The notes beneath the pieces were generated by a model. It made no database searches, had not been told where the DNA came from, and saw only the letters and a program-made list of their open reading frames with translations. Source: Orobanche coerulescens (taxonomy: Eukaryota > Streptophyta > Magnoliopsida > Lamiales > Orobanchaceae). Taken from it: a stretch of DNA of 64,000 nt. Below, piece after piece: positions 20,206 to 29,574 of the stretch. A program made the translations under genes and the position numbers. The stretch is taken from assembly GCA_033398695.1 (NCBI GenBank), contig CM065814.1:108192501-108256500 (forward strand). The letters run 5' to 3'. How positions within the stretch are numbered: position 1 is the stretch's first letter; every line of letters begins with the position of its first letter.

Positions 20206-21774
20206 CTAATCCACATCCGATCGATCCGTCTCGGTGAAGGCTTTATCTTCGCTCTCATTTGCATCGTCCCATTCCGGTTCTTGAGCTCTAAGGTCGGCCC
20301 TACACCAATCATCAAGCAACATGGTAGCTTCAATGTTCGTCGGCTTCATCCTTGATCTTCTTTGATCTAGCATAAGTCCTCCGATGCTAAAGGCTTGTTC
20401 TACGGACATGGTGGATGCCGGGACGGCAAATAACTCCTTTGCAATGATGGAGAGTATTGGGTACTCCTCTCTCTTCGACCACCACTTTAACACATCGATC
20501 GACGGACCACTATCTTCAACACCAAATACAAAACGAGTTTGCAAGAACATATCTAATTCACTATTACCTTGCCCCATTGGAAGTTCATTGCTTCTATTTT
20601 GCATCATTCCATGCATTTGTTGAACTAAAGGATCACTTTCATTCATCTCAAAAGGAAAATCACATGAAGGCATCATAGATGAAGGCATTGTAGAAGAAGG
20701 AAACTCACTACCATGTTTTAATCTATATTCTTGAAAAATAGATCTCAAACTCCTATCAAGATCTATCTTGATTTGTGGCACGGAAGGAAGATCAAAGAAG
20801 ACCCCTTCACCATCAATTACAACATCACTCAAGTCCATTTGAGCAAAAGCATCATAATAAATACCAAGCATTTGACAAACACCATCATACTTCCATTTAG
20901 GATCTAAGCACTTAGCAAGTAAGAAAACCATAGGAATCTCCCTAAAATACTTGAGCCATTTTTGAACCATAAAATAAATCACACCTTGCATGTTTGGCCT
21001 ACTAAAATAACTCTTAAAAGACAAGGCAATATACATGCAATGTTCCAACACTTTAACGGAAGTACAATAATAAACACCCGATAATTGTTTAGTAGCATTA
21101 TGAAAAACTTTTAACAAACGATACAAATCCATACATGAATCCCAATGACACTCATTAAGAACTAATTGCATGTTTGAGAACTCTTTCCTAAAAAAATCGC
21201 ATAAATAACTCTTATACTCTAGTGTACTATTAATCATCTCATAAGTAGAGTTCCAACGATGAGATACATCTAATTTGAAATAAGTATAAACAATACCCTT
21301 TGCACGACAATATTTTTGCCATTTTTTCCCCAAAGTTTTTGATTTGTGCAAATACTTAACGGCATTTTTAATAGGAACAACGGAATCTTGAAAAATACTA
21401 AGCGCATCTTGAACACATAAATTTAAAATATGACAAATGCATCTAGAATGAAAATATTTTCCTTCAAATGATGGTGCACATGCTTCAACAAGTACCGGAA
21501 TACTAGCAGTGTTCGCCGATGCATTATCAAAACCAACGGAAAATACCTTGTTAACCAAACAATACTCATTCAAAACCGTAATAATAATTAAAGCAATATT
21601 TTGAGCCGTGTGAGGCTCTTCAAACTCCCTACAGGCAATCAAACGTTTTTGCATAATCCATTTTGCATCAATCCAATGACAAGTAATTCCCATATAACTA
21701 TTTTTATTATAAGCATCGGTCCAAACATCGGCACAAATAGAAACGTTTTGAGACAAACGAACTAAATATTTCAT
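20206..21774 (-). CDS. hAT transposase, catalytic and dimerisation part
   Basis: 522 codons in the same frame as 21781-22563. The RNase H-like core begins with ICADVWTDAYNK (residues 13-25, containing the first catalytic Asp); the second acidic residue lies in VGFDNASANT near 84. The C-H pair RCICHILNL (about 111-120) is typical of the Ac/RICESLEEPER group. The C-terminal hAT dimerisation block runs from STMSVEQAFSIGG through MLLDDW, near 450-487. The protein would bind the element ends and cut and paste it. It lacks its own start context: the first Met lies two codons after a TAA stop, so the natural start is that of the upstream part. Confidence 0.9.
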   Translation of the reverse strand: MKYLVRLSQNVSICADVWTDAYNKNSYMGITCHWIDAKWIMQKRLIACREFEEPHTAQNIALIIITVLNEYCLVNKVFSVGFDNASANTASIPVLVEACAPSFEGKYFHSRCICHILNLCVQDALSIFQDSVVPIKNAVKYLHKSKTLGKKWQKYCRAKGIVYTYFKLDVSHRWNSTYEMINSTLEYKSYLCDFFRKEFSNMQLVLNECHWDSCMDLYRLLKVFHNATKQLSGVYYCTSVKVLEHCMYIALSFKSYFSRPNMQGVIYFMVQKWLKYFREIPMVFLLAKCLDPKWKYDGVCQMLGIYYDAFAQMDLSDVVIDGEGVFFDLPSVPQIKIDLDRSLRSIFQEYRLKHGSEFPSSTMPSSMMPSCDFPFEMNESDPLVQQMHGMMQNRSNELPMGQGNSELDMFLQTRFVFGVEDSGPSIDVLKWWSKREEYPILSIIAKELFAVPASTMSVEQAFSIGGLMLDQRRSRMKPTNIEATMLLDDWCRADLRAQEPEWDDANESEDKAFTETDRSDVD

Positions 21775-21780
21775 TAAATC

Positions 21781-22563
21781 TTATTTTTTGTCAAAGCATT
21801 GTCTCCTAATTCTCTTAAGCATTTGAGTTCTAGCTACCTTGCTAACATTGGGCCCCAAACCATCTTTATAAGAAGCTTCATACGTTATTCTATCCGCATA
21901 ATTAAAAGGTTGTTTTTCCATGGCACAATATCTAGCACAAGCATCTTCATATCGATTTTTTTCAAATTTAAATAAAGCGGAAGAAGACATACCCGTCGCC
22001 GAAGTTGAACTAGTAGTACCTCGAATTTGCGTTTGAGTAGTAGATATTCCATACTCAAATGGATGAAACCCCTCCATGTGCCTTTGTAGTGTTCCGTAGC
22101 CTCCCTTCTCGATCCATTTGTAGTGCTTTGTGCAATAGTTGCAATAAGCAATGAATCTCTTTCGACCATCGGATAAAGGAGGTTCTTCTTCGTTGATAGG
22201 AGCCAATTCTCTTTTAAAATGTTTAACGAAGATTTCGGACTTGAGAGGCTTAGGCTTACTTGTTGGCGGAGGAGGAGGTTGGTTTTGTTCGTCTTCTTCG
22301 TGCTCTTCGTCCTCTTCATGTTCATCATCATTTGTTGAGCCACGAAATTCGTATCCCGTGCTCTCCATCGTATGAACCATTTCTTCAAATCGGGCATCTT
22401 CTTCGGCTTGAATTCGTTCGGCGACTTGTCTAGAAATTTCCTCCGCCAAATCGGCCCTTCTAGGCCTTTGAGTTTGAGGTTGAAAATTTCCTCCTCCACT
22501 TCGTTGGCCAAGTTCAATGGCCTTGCCCTTGCCCTTGTTATTGTTGTTCTTTGAGGTAGACAT
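21781..22563 (-). CDS. hAT transposase N terminus with BED zinc finger
   Basis: 260 codons from ATG at 22561-22563, which begins MSTSKNNNNKGKGK, a basic stretch that may be a nuclear localisation signal. A glutamate-rich run and a polyproline run (about 76-100) follow, then a BED finger with C141, C144, H162 and H167. The frame ends FDKK at a TAA (21781-21783); the next codons, in the same frame, lead straight into the catalytic part. One nonsense change is therefore the only coding break visible in this element. A TATA-like TATTTATAG is present upstream (about 22665). Confidence 0.88.
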   Translation of the reverse strand: MSTSKNNNNKGKGKAIELGQRSGGGNFQPQTQRPRRADLAEEISRQVAERIQAEEDARFEEMVHTMESTGYEFRGSTNDDEHEEDEEHEEDEQNQPPPPPTSKPKPLKSEIFVKHFKRELAPINEEEPPLSDGRKRFIAYCNYCTKHYKWIEKGGYGTLQRHMEGFHPFEYGISTTQTQIRGTTSSTSATGMSSSALFKFEKNRYEDACARYCAMEKQPFNYADRITYEASYKDGLGPNVSKVARTQMLKRIRRQCFDKK

Positions 22564-23044
22564 GGAGATAGTAGAATAGAGAGTATAGTAGAGAGAGTAG
22601 AGATTGAATTTTTAGAGAGAATTAGAGTGTGATTATTGGTGAATTTTGAGTTAGGAAGATGTAGTATTTATAGTGGGGATGGGTAGGGAAAAGGGGGGAT
22701 TAATGGGGAAGTTTGGGGGTGGAAAGGTGGCTGCCAACGGCTATTTTGTGGAAGGAGCCGTTGGCAATGGTTGGCGTGATCGATCAACTGATCACGCTTT
22801 TTTTTCCCGTTAGGCCCGTCGGTCTGCCCGCCGGCCGACGTCAAACTGACGGCCTTTTAGGACCGGCGGGCCCTAACCGCCGGTCCGCAGTCCCAATTCT
22901 CCCGACCCTAGCCCGGTCCTAGCTTTTCGGTCCCGGTCCGGTTCGAGCCCGTTGACCGGCGATCCCGGGCTAAAACCGTTGACTTAGGGCCGGTTTAGGG
23001 CCAAAATCGGCGGGCCTGAAAGCCCAAGTACGTCTAGGGAGGAG

Positions 23045-23212
23045 TATATTTTCGCTCTTGATTAGAGAGAGAACAATAGGTGGAATCTGGAGAGGGAGAG
23101 CTTCGTTTGTTCTTTATTCTTTATTTTTTATTTTTTGGATTTTGGATTTTTTGTTTTATTTTAATCCAGATCTGCATGCACATGGTGAATTAGGAATTAT
23201 CCCTTCGAAAGC
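23045..23212. other. Short T-rich gap between hAT and foldback copy 2
   Basis: Continues the pre-insertion sequence of the hAT target site. No gene is seen. Confidence 0.4.
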
Positions 23213-23360
23213 TGCTACACAAAAGCACACACAAATGCACACCATGTTTTGTAGGGGTTGTACTCCTAAACAATCCCTACTACTCATAAAGTAAAGTACA
23301 ATCTCTACTACGCAAGGTACAACCTCTACAAAGCAGGAGTGTGCATTTGTGTGTGTAGCA
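23213..23360. mobile_element. Foldback element, 148 bp, copy 2
   Basis: Same family as 15116-15285: TGCTACACAAAAGCACAC on the left and GTGCATTTGTGTGTGTAGCA on the right, with the GTAGGGGTTGTAC block between. It is more diverged and shorter, and is followed by a TA microsatellite (23402-23420). Confidence 0.75.
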
Positions 23361-23603
23361 TTATTGTTATCCTTTCTGCCAACGTGCTGCGATACACACA
23401 CATATATATATATATATATTTATCCTGTGCATAATTTTCTCTCTCTCCAGAGCAGAAGGTAAAACTTCAAGTTTTTTTCATCTTTCTTGACATGAGTTTG
23501 TTTATCATCTTTCCTTTGTGGTAGCCAGATTCATAAAATTATCAATTTCATAGCCCTAAAATATCGCAACAAAAATCCAGTAAACACATATTCATCAACC
23601 GGG

Positions 23604-24253
23604 AAATCACCATAAAACCCCAAGTCACCACCACGAACCACCCCGTATCATAACCTGCAAGCCATGAATCCCTAACTTCAACAGCCCCAGAAATCAAAAA
23701 CCACGGCCCTGACCGAGACCATAAACCCATTATCTTCCAGTTAAAGCCTAAACCCATACGAGATCTATCGCCTTTCAACCCAAACACATATTCACATATT
23801 CTAACCCGTCATCCAGGTCCGAGCCATAAATTGGAAGGTCGTCGTCATCACCGCCGACCTGCGAGTCGCTGCTGCTCTGAATCACCGTTTGACTTTTAGT
23901 ATAACATCATGTGTGTGCGCGTCTTGATTGTCGTCTATGTGTATTAATTTTGTCATTTTTTTCAAATACGTGTCAACTTATGTCAAAGAAGCATCCACGC
24001 CAAGTAATTTTTTTAACTGTTTACTAACTCATACCAAAGAAGCAACCACAACATCAAGTAATGGCATGTAAACCGGCGGTCAACGCTGCATGTGAGATTT
24101 GGATCTAAGATGTAATTGTTCAAACTGCAGTACTAATATAAAATTGGACCAAACAAGACTAATATATGTAATTACATATATAAATACTGCTATTATGACA
24201 CTGTTCAGCGGCGCCCAATTCATACATTTGGGCGGCCGCCATGTTGTAAATAA
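23604..24253. repeat. Repeat R, copy 1, first segment
   Basis: Aligns by eye with 31033-31650 over almost its whole length (for example AAGCCATGAATCCCTAA, CCATTATCTTCCAGTTAAAG, GGAAGGTCGTCGTCATCACC). It stops at the MULE left end and resumes at about 28660. No credible coding frame: short frames on both strands are not preserved between copies. Confidence 0.85.
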
Positions 24254-24286
24254 GAAAGAGAGGTGCTATTCCCCCCCTCCCCCCGA

Positions 24287-24640
24287 CACCCGCCGTCTCC
24301 CCCCTTCTCTTTTTTTTTTCCATTCTATCCTTATCTTAATATATTTTACATTAATATTATTTTTTTGTTATTATTAAAATTAATAGTTTCTCATATTTTA
24401 TATATTATTTTAAAATATATTGTTAAAAACTTTATTTTTTTTCCTTTTCTATCCTTTACTCCTTTGCACTTTAATTTTTTTTCATATTATTTATTTATTT
24501 GTTCTTTTTTTTTTTGAATTTTTATTTTACTTTATTATTATCAAAATTAAAAATTTCTATTATTTATTTATTTATTTATTTTTATTTATATTATTTATGA
24601 TTAAAATAACTACGACACAATATAATAAATAATAAATGCG
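24287..24640. other. T-rich 3' region of the MULE
   Basis: Extreme AT content with pyrimidine runs. Open frames here are low-complexity and I do not treat them as genes. Confidence 0.5.
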
Positions 24641-24681
24641 GAAAATACGATCAACATTGATAAATAAATTATTCAATTACA

Positions 24682-25309
24682 TTATCTGGTCATCAAATCG
24701 AACCAAGATTGTATCCTTTCTCTATATGGATCAGCCCATCCTTTACAATCTTCACTCACATTATTCCACCATAAAAGTGGAATTGGTGGTACAGGATAAT
24801 CGGAGTTCAAAAAAACTTGTACAAAGTGATTACCATTAACTAATGCAATTGCTATATGTTGACGTTGTTGAAACGAAATTGGAGCTAACCTTAATGGCAA
24901 GTGTGTAAAACAACTTCCACTAAGAGGAGTAAATGCATGCAGCACAACATTATATCGTGTTGCAATGACAGCCCCACACATAATGTCCATCCAACTCCAC
25001 TGTGGTGCTGAGATTCAAGAAATTTAGTGCTCGCATCATATTATCGGCAAAGACTCGTTCAAGATAAACACGATCGTAGAACTCCATATTTTGTTCAATT
25101 TCAAAGTAAAGATCCGCCCGAACTCGCTTCCAACCATCTTCCGAATTATACCCGACTTGTGCGGCTATCGCTCTGTATCCGCAGATTACCATCCCCAAGA
25201 ACATCAACCGTATGGTAGACGTGACTCCGATATGCACCTGGCATTTGTGTGATATATGGATCATTGATTCCTTTTCCTGAATTTCGTGTACGAGTGTTCG
25301 TAGACTCAA
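24682..25309 (-). pseudogene. OTU-like cysteine protease region of the MULE (frameshifted)
   Basis: Two overlapping frames together give an OTU-like domain, as found fused to or encoded beside some plant MULE transposases. The first (24950-25309) has ICGYRAIAAQVGY, the catalytic Cys loop, and EDGWKRVRADL. The second (24682-24990) has VIATRYNVV, then HIAIALVNGNHFVQVFL with the catalytic His, ending in IQSWFDLMTR. OTU proteases remove ubiquitin-like tags; the role in MULEs is not settled. The join with the upstream SWIM-containing frame falls exactly in the Cys loop: the upstream frame reads to LGDGN near 25185, then slips by one base. A further frameshift lies near 24960-24990. A dead but clearly recognisable domain. 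Confidence 0.7.
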
Positions 25310-25913
25310 AGCAAGAGCGCATCCTCGGCTGACTTTGCTCTTTTTTACTAGGTCGACCTTTGTTTTTTGTGTTGTAGGGTGGTTCTTGATATTTGCGGTT
25401 AGATGGATCTACCATGTCAATCATTTTATCTAACATATGATATCTCATGGCTGGATCCATTTTATCCAACTGCGTCTTTAACGTTGTCATTCTATCGGGA
25501 GATCTCGCCTCATTTGGCAAAGCAGAGGTCATGTATAACCTTTTCCAGCGGCAGTGGATCTCGTCTATTGGAATTGACAAGAATTGTGACTGATAAAACG
25601 ATAAGCGATGCTTACATGGCAAACCATATACAAATTTGAAACTACAATTACAATTGTCCACATATTGTCCGTCGACCTTCTTCAACTCATTAGAGATCAG
25701 GTGGAGTGCCTCCAAGGATATGCAGCCTAGTAAATTTTCGTAGATTTCATCATTAAAATCATGACATCTCATAATACGCGACCTTTCAAATGATGCTTTG
25801 ATATCTCCAAATTCCAGAATCAACATCTTGTCGATTTTTTCAACAGATGTATCGATCGAAGACATCGTATCACCCAAATATTTTTTCAATCTTGAATGGG
25901 CTGACTCTACCAC
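25146..25913 (-). pseudogene. MULE transposase C-terminal part with SWIM zinc finger
   Basis: 255 codons opening with VESAHSRLKKYLGD, the block that follows the MULE domain in FAR1/Mutator proteins. A SWIM finger C88-x-C90 with C100-x-H102 (CNCSFKFVYGLPCKH) is intact. SWIM fingers are found at this place in MuDR-type transposases and in FHY3/FAR1 and take part in DNA or protein binding. The last dozen codons run out of frame past the frameshift at the OTU loop. An intron probably precedes it (about 25914-25988) with a donor-like GTATTATG, but the acceptor side (TTCGTGG before GTAGAG) lacks a clear AG, so the junction is uncertain. Confidence 0.75.
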
Positions 25914-26103
25914 GAAAATTTATAATATTGTGTTAGAATATGAAATCAAGATGAATAAATACTAGTATTTTAAATACATAACATAATACCTTTGACTTGA
26001 GCGACATCCGATGTGCATATAATTATTCGTCAGCGTAGACAAATCGATCACCGTAAGGCAATAACCATGTTGACCAGAGATATACTATCACTTACTGATA
26101 CGA

Positions 26104-26630
26104 TTAATATTTATCTATCAACAACTTCCATTCATGTTCAAAAGAACCCATATCAGATGACATATAAACTTTGTGCCAAGACTGATTAAAGTTAGTCCAT
26201 TCGGCACCTAAGAAGGGACTGTATTTTTTCATGACATTTTTATTTATGTGCCATATGCAGATAATGTGATGTGCGTTGGGAAAAACTTCTCCTATTGAAG
26301 ATATTAGTGCCAAATCTCTATCAGTAACAAGCATAGATGGCATTAATGCCCCTTTTTCAAGCATAATTTTTTTTAGACAATTTAAATGCCAAGTGTATCG
26401 TTCTGTTAGTTCATCACACATATAGCCAAACATAAGTGAATAAGTTAGCTTCGTGGATGTGATACCCACGACCTCCAAGAAAGGAACCCGATATTCGTTC
26501 GTCTTGTAAGTGACGTCAATAACGAGTACCGTAGGAAATTGCGCATATAACTCAATACTATCTCTATAAATCCAAACAATATCTGTAATTGCTTGTGTCT
26601 CCGGATGCACATGGTACATATGAAAATAAC
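26104..26630 (-). pseudogene. MULE transposase core domain
   Basis: From a splice acceptor at 26631 the exon reads YFHMYHV and then the MULE DDE domain. DVTYKTNEYRVP holds the first catalytic Asp, VTDRDLALISSIGEVFPN the second, and HHIICIWHINKNV the usual C-x-W-H block. It ends EHEWKLLIDKY at a stop (26104-26106). Beyond the stop, fragments in other frames (DRFVYA near 26045, WST near 26072) continue the family pattern, so at least one more frameshift follows. This domain carries the strand-transfer chemistry of Mutator transposases. Introns on both sides and the preserved catalytic residues show it came from a spliced gene. Confidence 0.8.
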
Positions 26631-26708
26631 CTGCATGTACCAAAAATAGTTAGTTAATAGATGGACAAATTATATTAATATTTCAAATGGAAAAAAAAGC
26701 TTAATTAC
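26631..26708 (-). other. Probable intron of the MULE gene (78 bp)
   Basis: Minus strand: exon CATAAAG, donor GTAATTAAGC, acceptor TACATGCAG, exon GTTATTTTC. Joining the exons keeps the residues expected at this place. It is AT-rich, as plant introns are. Confidence 0.7.
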
Positions 26709-27248
26709 CTTTATGAATTAATTGAGATAAAGCATATTGGACGTTGCTTAATAAACCCTTTTTGGCCTTCCTTTCGCTTTGTACTGCATTGTAAATACTT
26801 TTAATGCCTGTAGTATTAGATGGGTCACGTTCCTTCAAGGCGCTCGAGAATAAACAGGAGAAGCGATAATCTCGGCCATTTTACTCACAATGCACTTTTC
26901 ATCTCGTGTTAGTCTTGATGTGTACTCATGACCCTCTAAATATTGTCTTTGAGGCATGATTATGCTCTCACGCACACAAGAATTCCCCACAAAATACCAT
27001 CTGGAGGAATCGGTACACCTCGTAGAGAGAATGGACAACCATTTTTTTGTACTAGTACATCTTTTTAAAGTTTCTCCACTTTTTAAATATCTTGGTGGTT
27101 GATATTTTCCTCCCTTTTCACAAATTAGTGTGCATTTCAGGAGTTTGTTACCTATTTTCTTTGCGGATTTATCAATAACTATGACGAATCCATTTTTCCT
27201 TCCGGTCGTCCTCACCCAATCTAACATCGCATCTCTACTTTCAAAAAT
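26709..27248 (-). pseudogene. FAR1-type DNA-binding exon of the MULE
   Basis: Begins after an acceptor AG at 27249-27250 with IFESRDAMLDWVRTT, then GRKNGFVIVIDKS, ICEKGGKYQPP, and later CTDSSRWYF and NSCVRESIIMP. It resembles the WRKY-GCM1-like FAR1 DNA-binding region of MULE transposases. The frame closes at 26835 (after SPVYSRAP). The next block, RDPSNTTG, IYNAVQ, KAKKGLLSNVQYALSQLIHK (to 26709), lies in another frame, so a frameshift sits near 26840-26850. The Cys/His pattern is incomplete compared with typical FAR1 domains. Confidence 0.7.
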
Positions 27249-27431
27249 CTGTAAAAAAATAAAAAGAGTAAAACTGATTAAATGAGCAATATATATACTA
27301 AACTAATTAAATGAAAAGAGCAAACCAGAGAAATATATTTATACGAAAAAAGAGCAATATATATATGTATATATATATATACCCAAAAAATGACGAAACA
27401 CAAAAAAAAAGATATTTACACGAAGTCGTAC
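27249..27431 (-). other. Probable first intron of the MULE gene (183 bp)
   Basis: Minus strand donor GTACGACTTC follows exon end CTGATCAG; acceptor TTTTTTTACAG precedes ATTTTTGAAAG. Very AT-rich, with a TA microsatellite at 27358-27380. Confidence 0.65.
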
Positions 27432-27491
27432 CTGATCAGTGATAAATTCACACGACATATTCCCATTATTTGCTGAATTATATTCTTCCAT
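27432..27491 (-). CDS. Probable first exon of the MULE gene (20 codons)
   Basis: ATG at 27489-27491 opens MEEYNSANNGNMSCEFITDQ and ends exactly at a GT donor. A TATA-like TTATAAATAG lies about 100 bp upstream (27588-27598). Too short to identify alone; it is called from splice-site continuity with the FAR1 exon. Confidence 0.5.
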
Positions 27492-27634
27492 TTATTATAA
27501 ACAGAATAGTGTTTCAGAAATGTGAACAAATAAGTGATATTACATGAGAAATTTAAGAAGAAAATATAGAGAGATGATGATCTTCACTCCCTATTTATAA
27601 CCAAACAAGATTACTAATTAATAAAAATAATTGA

Positions 27635-27769
27635 CATGACAATTCAATAGGTAGTATAGATTAGGGAACTATTTTGGTGAAAGACTTTGAAATGACAATT
27701 CAATAGGTAGATATAGGTTAGGGAACTATTTTGTTGAAAGACTTTGAAATGACAACTCAATTGGTAGCT
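27635..27769. repeat. 57-bp tandem repeat in the MULE promoter
   Basis: ATGACAATTCAATAGGTAG recurs at 27635, 27692 and, diverged, 27749, with TTAGGGAACTATTTTG and GAAAGACTTTGAA between. Two full units and part of a third lie just upstream of the TATA-like box. Confidence 0.9.
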
Positions 27770-28450
27770 AATAATAATAATATATATCAAGATAATAATA
27801 TATAATCTGAATAATAATATATATTATTTGTATAGATGACTATTGATGTAGTGGAGGATATTGCAATTTGTTATTTGGAAAGGGTTGTTTTTGAAATATA
27901 TGGAAAATGTTTGTTGGTGAATTTTGGGATAAACTCGGCCTTTTTTTATCGGAATCGACCCACTGAATAAGGCTCACTTTCCGCAGTGAGGTCCGTCGTT
28001 TTTTGGCCAAAAAACGACGTTTAGGCCTTCGATTTTGCTTTTTTCTGTTTTTAGGGACTTAATTGTAATTTTCTAAAAGTTTGTGTGGGTACATTATTAA
28101 TTCAGTGATTTTAACTCTAGCATAGGGTATATATATATATATGCGTGTAAGGCCATTATTTCAGACGTTCAATGAATTGAAGTTTTTCTCTAAATTTTAT
28201 TGAAATTCTTAGATCGGTTGAATCTAGATCTGTTCGAACATATTTTCTAAATATTTTTTTAAATATAAATATATTGTATAGAAATAAATTTATAAATTAG
28301 TAAAAAAATTATCGAAAAAATATCAGTAAAAAATTGAAAAAAATTTAAAGTATTATATATATATATATGTGTGTGTGTGTATTTTAAAAAAGTGGAAGGG
28401 ACAAAAAAGACATTTTGGTCTTTTTTGTCAAGAGGGGTGGGATTAGCAAA
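27770..28450. other. AT-rich 5' region of the MULE
   Basis: No gene is seen. It contains an inverted repeat at about 28002-28020 (GTCGTTTTTTGGCCAAAAAACGAC in parts), TA/TG microsatellites at 28129-28142 and 28355-28380, and the end-like sequence 28429-28448. Confidence 0.45.
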
Positions 28451-28630
28451 GAGGAATGCTACGTCCACAAACAAACTCCCACAAAAACACCTACAAAATG
28501 ACGTGTCAAGGAGTGATTGGTGTATTTTGTGGCAGTTTCTCTCTCCTCTATCTGATTACACCAATCACTCCTTGATACGTCATTTTGTGAGTATTTTTGT
28601 GGGAGTTTATTTGTGAATGTAGCATTCCTC
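28451..28630. mobile_element. Foldback MITE, 180 bp
   Basis: Arms of about 75 bp are strongly matched: GAGGAATGCTAC at the start and GTAGCATTCCTC at the end. Inside, AAACTCCCACAAAAA and AAGGAGTGATTGGTGTA recur in inverted copy. The loop is only about 25 bp. No clear target duplication. It lies between the two candidate right ends of the MULE. Confidence 0.85.
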
Positions 28631-28659
28631 GTTACAAAAGAGGGGGCATTAGCATAGAA

Positions 28660-28758
28660 AAAAAAGAATAAAAAGTTTGCAGTTGCTAGAGCAACCTTGG
28701 GCGCCGAGCTCCCCCCACCCTTTGTTTTTGTTTTTTTGACAATTGTCACAATTATTAT
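28660..28758. repeat. Repeat R, copy 1, second segment
   Basis: Matches 31650-31750 (GAATAAAAA, TTTGC, GTTGCT, GAGCAACCTTGGG, CACTTGTCACAATT-like). Continues from the segment ending at 24253 after removal of the MULE. Confidence 0.8.
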
Positions 28759-29302
28759 GGTTCTAAAAACCGCTAGGCGCTAGGTATTTGGATTGCTGAC
28801 GTCTAGCGCCCAAATGATTATACGGGGATTAATCGAACTAAACGGATTTATTTTTTATTATTATTTTCATAATATTTATATACAAAAAATTATATATATA
28901 TATGTAAAATAATAAAAAATAATTATAATTTAACCATTTAACAGATATATAATCAATTATATATTAAATTTAAAATATTACTATTGATATAGAGAGTCCA
29001 CAATATCCATATATCTCAGTTCAGGAATTTATAGTACTATTAGAACAAAATAAAAAAAAAGTATAACTGCTTAAGCATCCGTCTAGTCGCCCATGTAGTT
29101 AGAAAATTTGAAACTGATAAATATATAAAGTAGTCCATAGTTTCCATAGTATCTTAGCTTGTCTTCATAGACCCCCGCCCGTCCAGCCTAGACGACTGAT
29201 TAATCACCTAAGTACAAGCACCCAGACCATAATCGGAACGGTAGAGGACCTTCTAGGAATTAATTGCGAGATTAATTGTTCTAGGCGAGAATTTTTAGAA
29301 CA
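28759..29302. mobile_element. MITE, about 544 bp, in repeat R copy 1
   Basis: It is absent from R copy 2, which runs straight from GTCACAATTTTATTAG to TTTAATATATTG at 31734-31760. The ends are inverted: GGTTCTAAAAACC at the left and GTGTTCTAAAAATT read from the right. CTAGGCGC-type words near both ends (CTAGGCGCTAGG at 28773, TCTAGGCGAG at 29279) add to the symmetry. No coding capacity. Target duplication is unclear. Confidence 0.75.
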
Positions 29303-29574
29303 CTGTTCAATATATTGTATTTGGGAATCAAAATAAATAATTTATATTTAAAAAACACTAACTTTTTTTTTAGTTCTTTATAAATTGACACAGATATTGT
29401 AATAATTCTTCATACAATACAATTATCTTTTCTTTCCTACTCATATATAACACGAATTTTCACTTCAAAAAATTTCATCTTTTTCTCTATTTTCATGTCT
29501 CTCAATCAAAATTTTCTCCTAAATCCTCAAAACTTCATAATAGAGATTCCCATGTCGTTCTTCAAAATGACTTT
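29303..29574. repeat. Repeat R, copy 1, third segment
   Basis: Matches 31748-32013 (AATATATTGTATTT, AACACTAA, ATACAATTATCT, TTTTCACTTCAAAAAA, TCGTTCTTCAAAAT). Similarity ends near 29574. Confidence 0.8.

Larger units (their letters stand above)
19690..23036 (-). mobile_element. hAT transposon, 3347 bp, nearly intact
   Basis: A perfect 8-bp target duplication GGGAGGAG (19682-19689 and 23037-23044) flanks ends of TAGACGTGCT on the left and TAGACGTACT read from the right. Subterminal regions (19700-19855 and 22810-23025) are dense in CCGGCGG and GCCGGC words, expected transposase-binding repeats. One minus-strand reading frame with a BED finger, the hAT catalytic core and a C-terminal dimerisation domain fills the middle, interrupted by one stop. 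The intact duplication and single lesion point to a rather recent insertion. Confidence 0.95.
24263..28655 (-). mobile_element. Mutator-like transposon (MULE), about 4.4 kb, decayed
   Basis: It splits repeat R: the sequence before 24262 and after 28656 is continuous in the second R copy at 31640-31660. The left end reads GTGCTATTCCCCC. The right end read inward is ATGCTAATGCCCCC, flanked by 9-bp purine tracts similar on both sides (GAAAGAGAG and AGAAAAAAA, imperfect). A second end-like sequence at 28429-28448 (TGCTAATCCCACCCCTC read inward) matches the left end slightly better, so the true right end may be there. On the minus strand it carries a spliced transposase with FAR1-type, MULE and SWIM domains and an OTU-like protease region. 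Confidence 0.75.

Noticed and set aside
24099..24632. Hydrophobic small open frames at the MULE 3' end
   Set aside because: They are T-rich low-complexity sequence coding mainly for Phe, Leu and Ile; no conserved domain.
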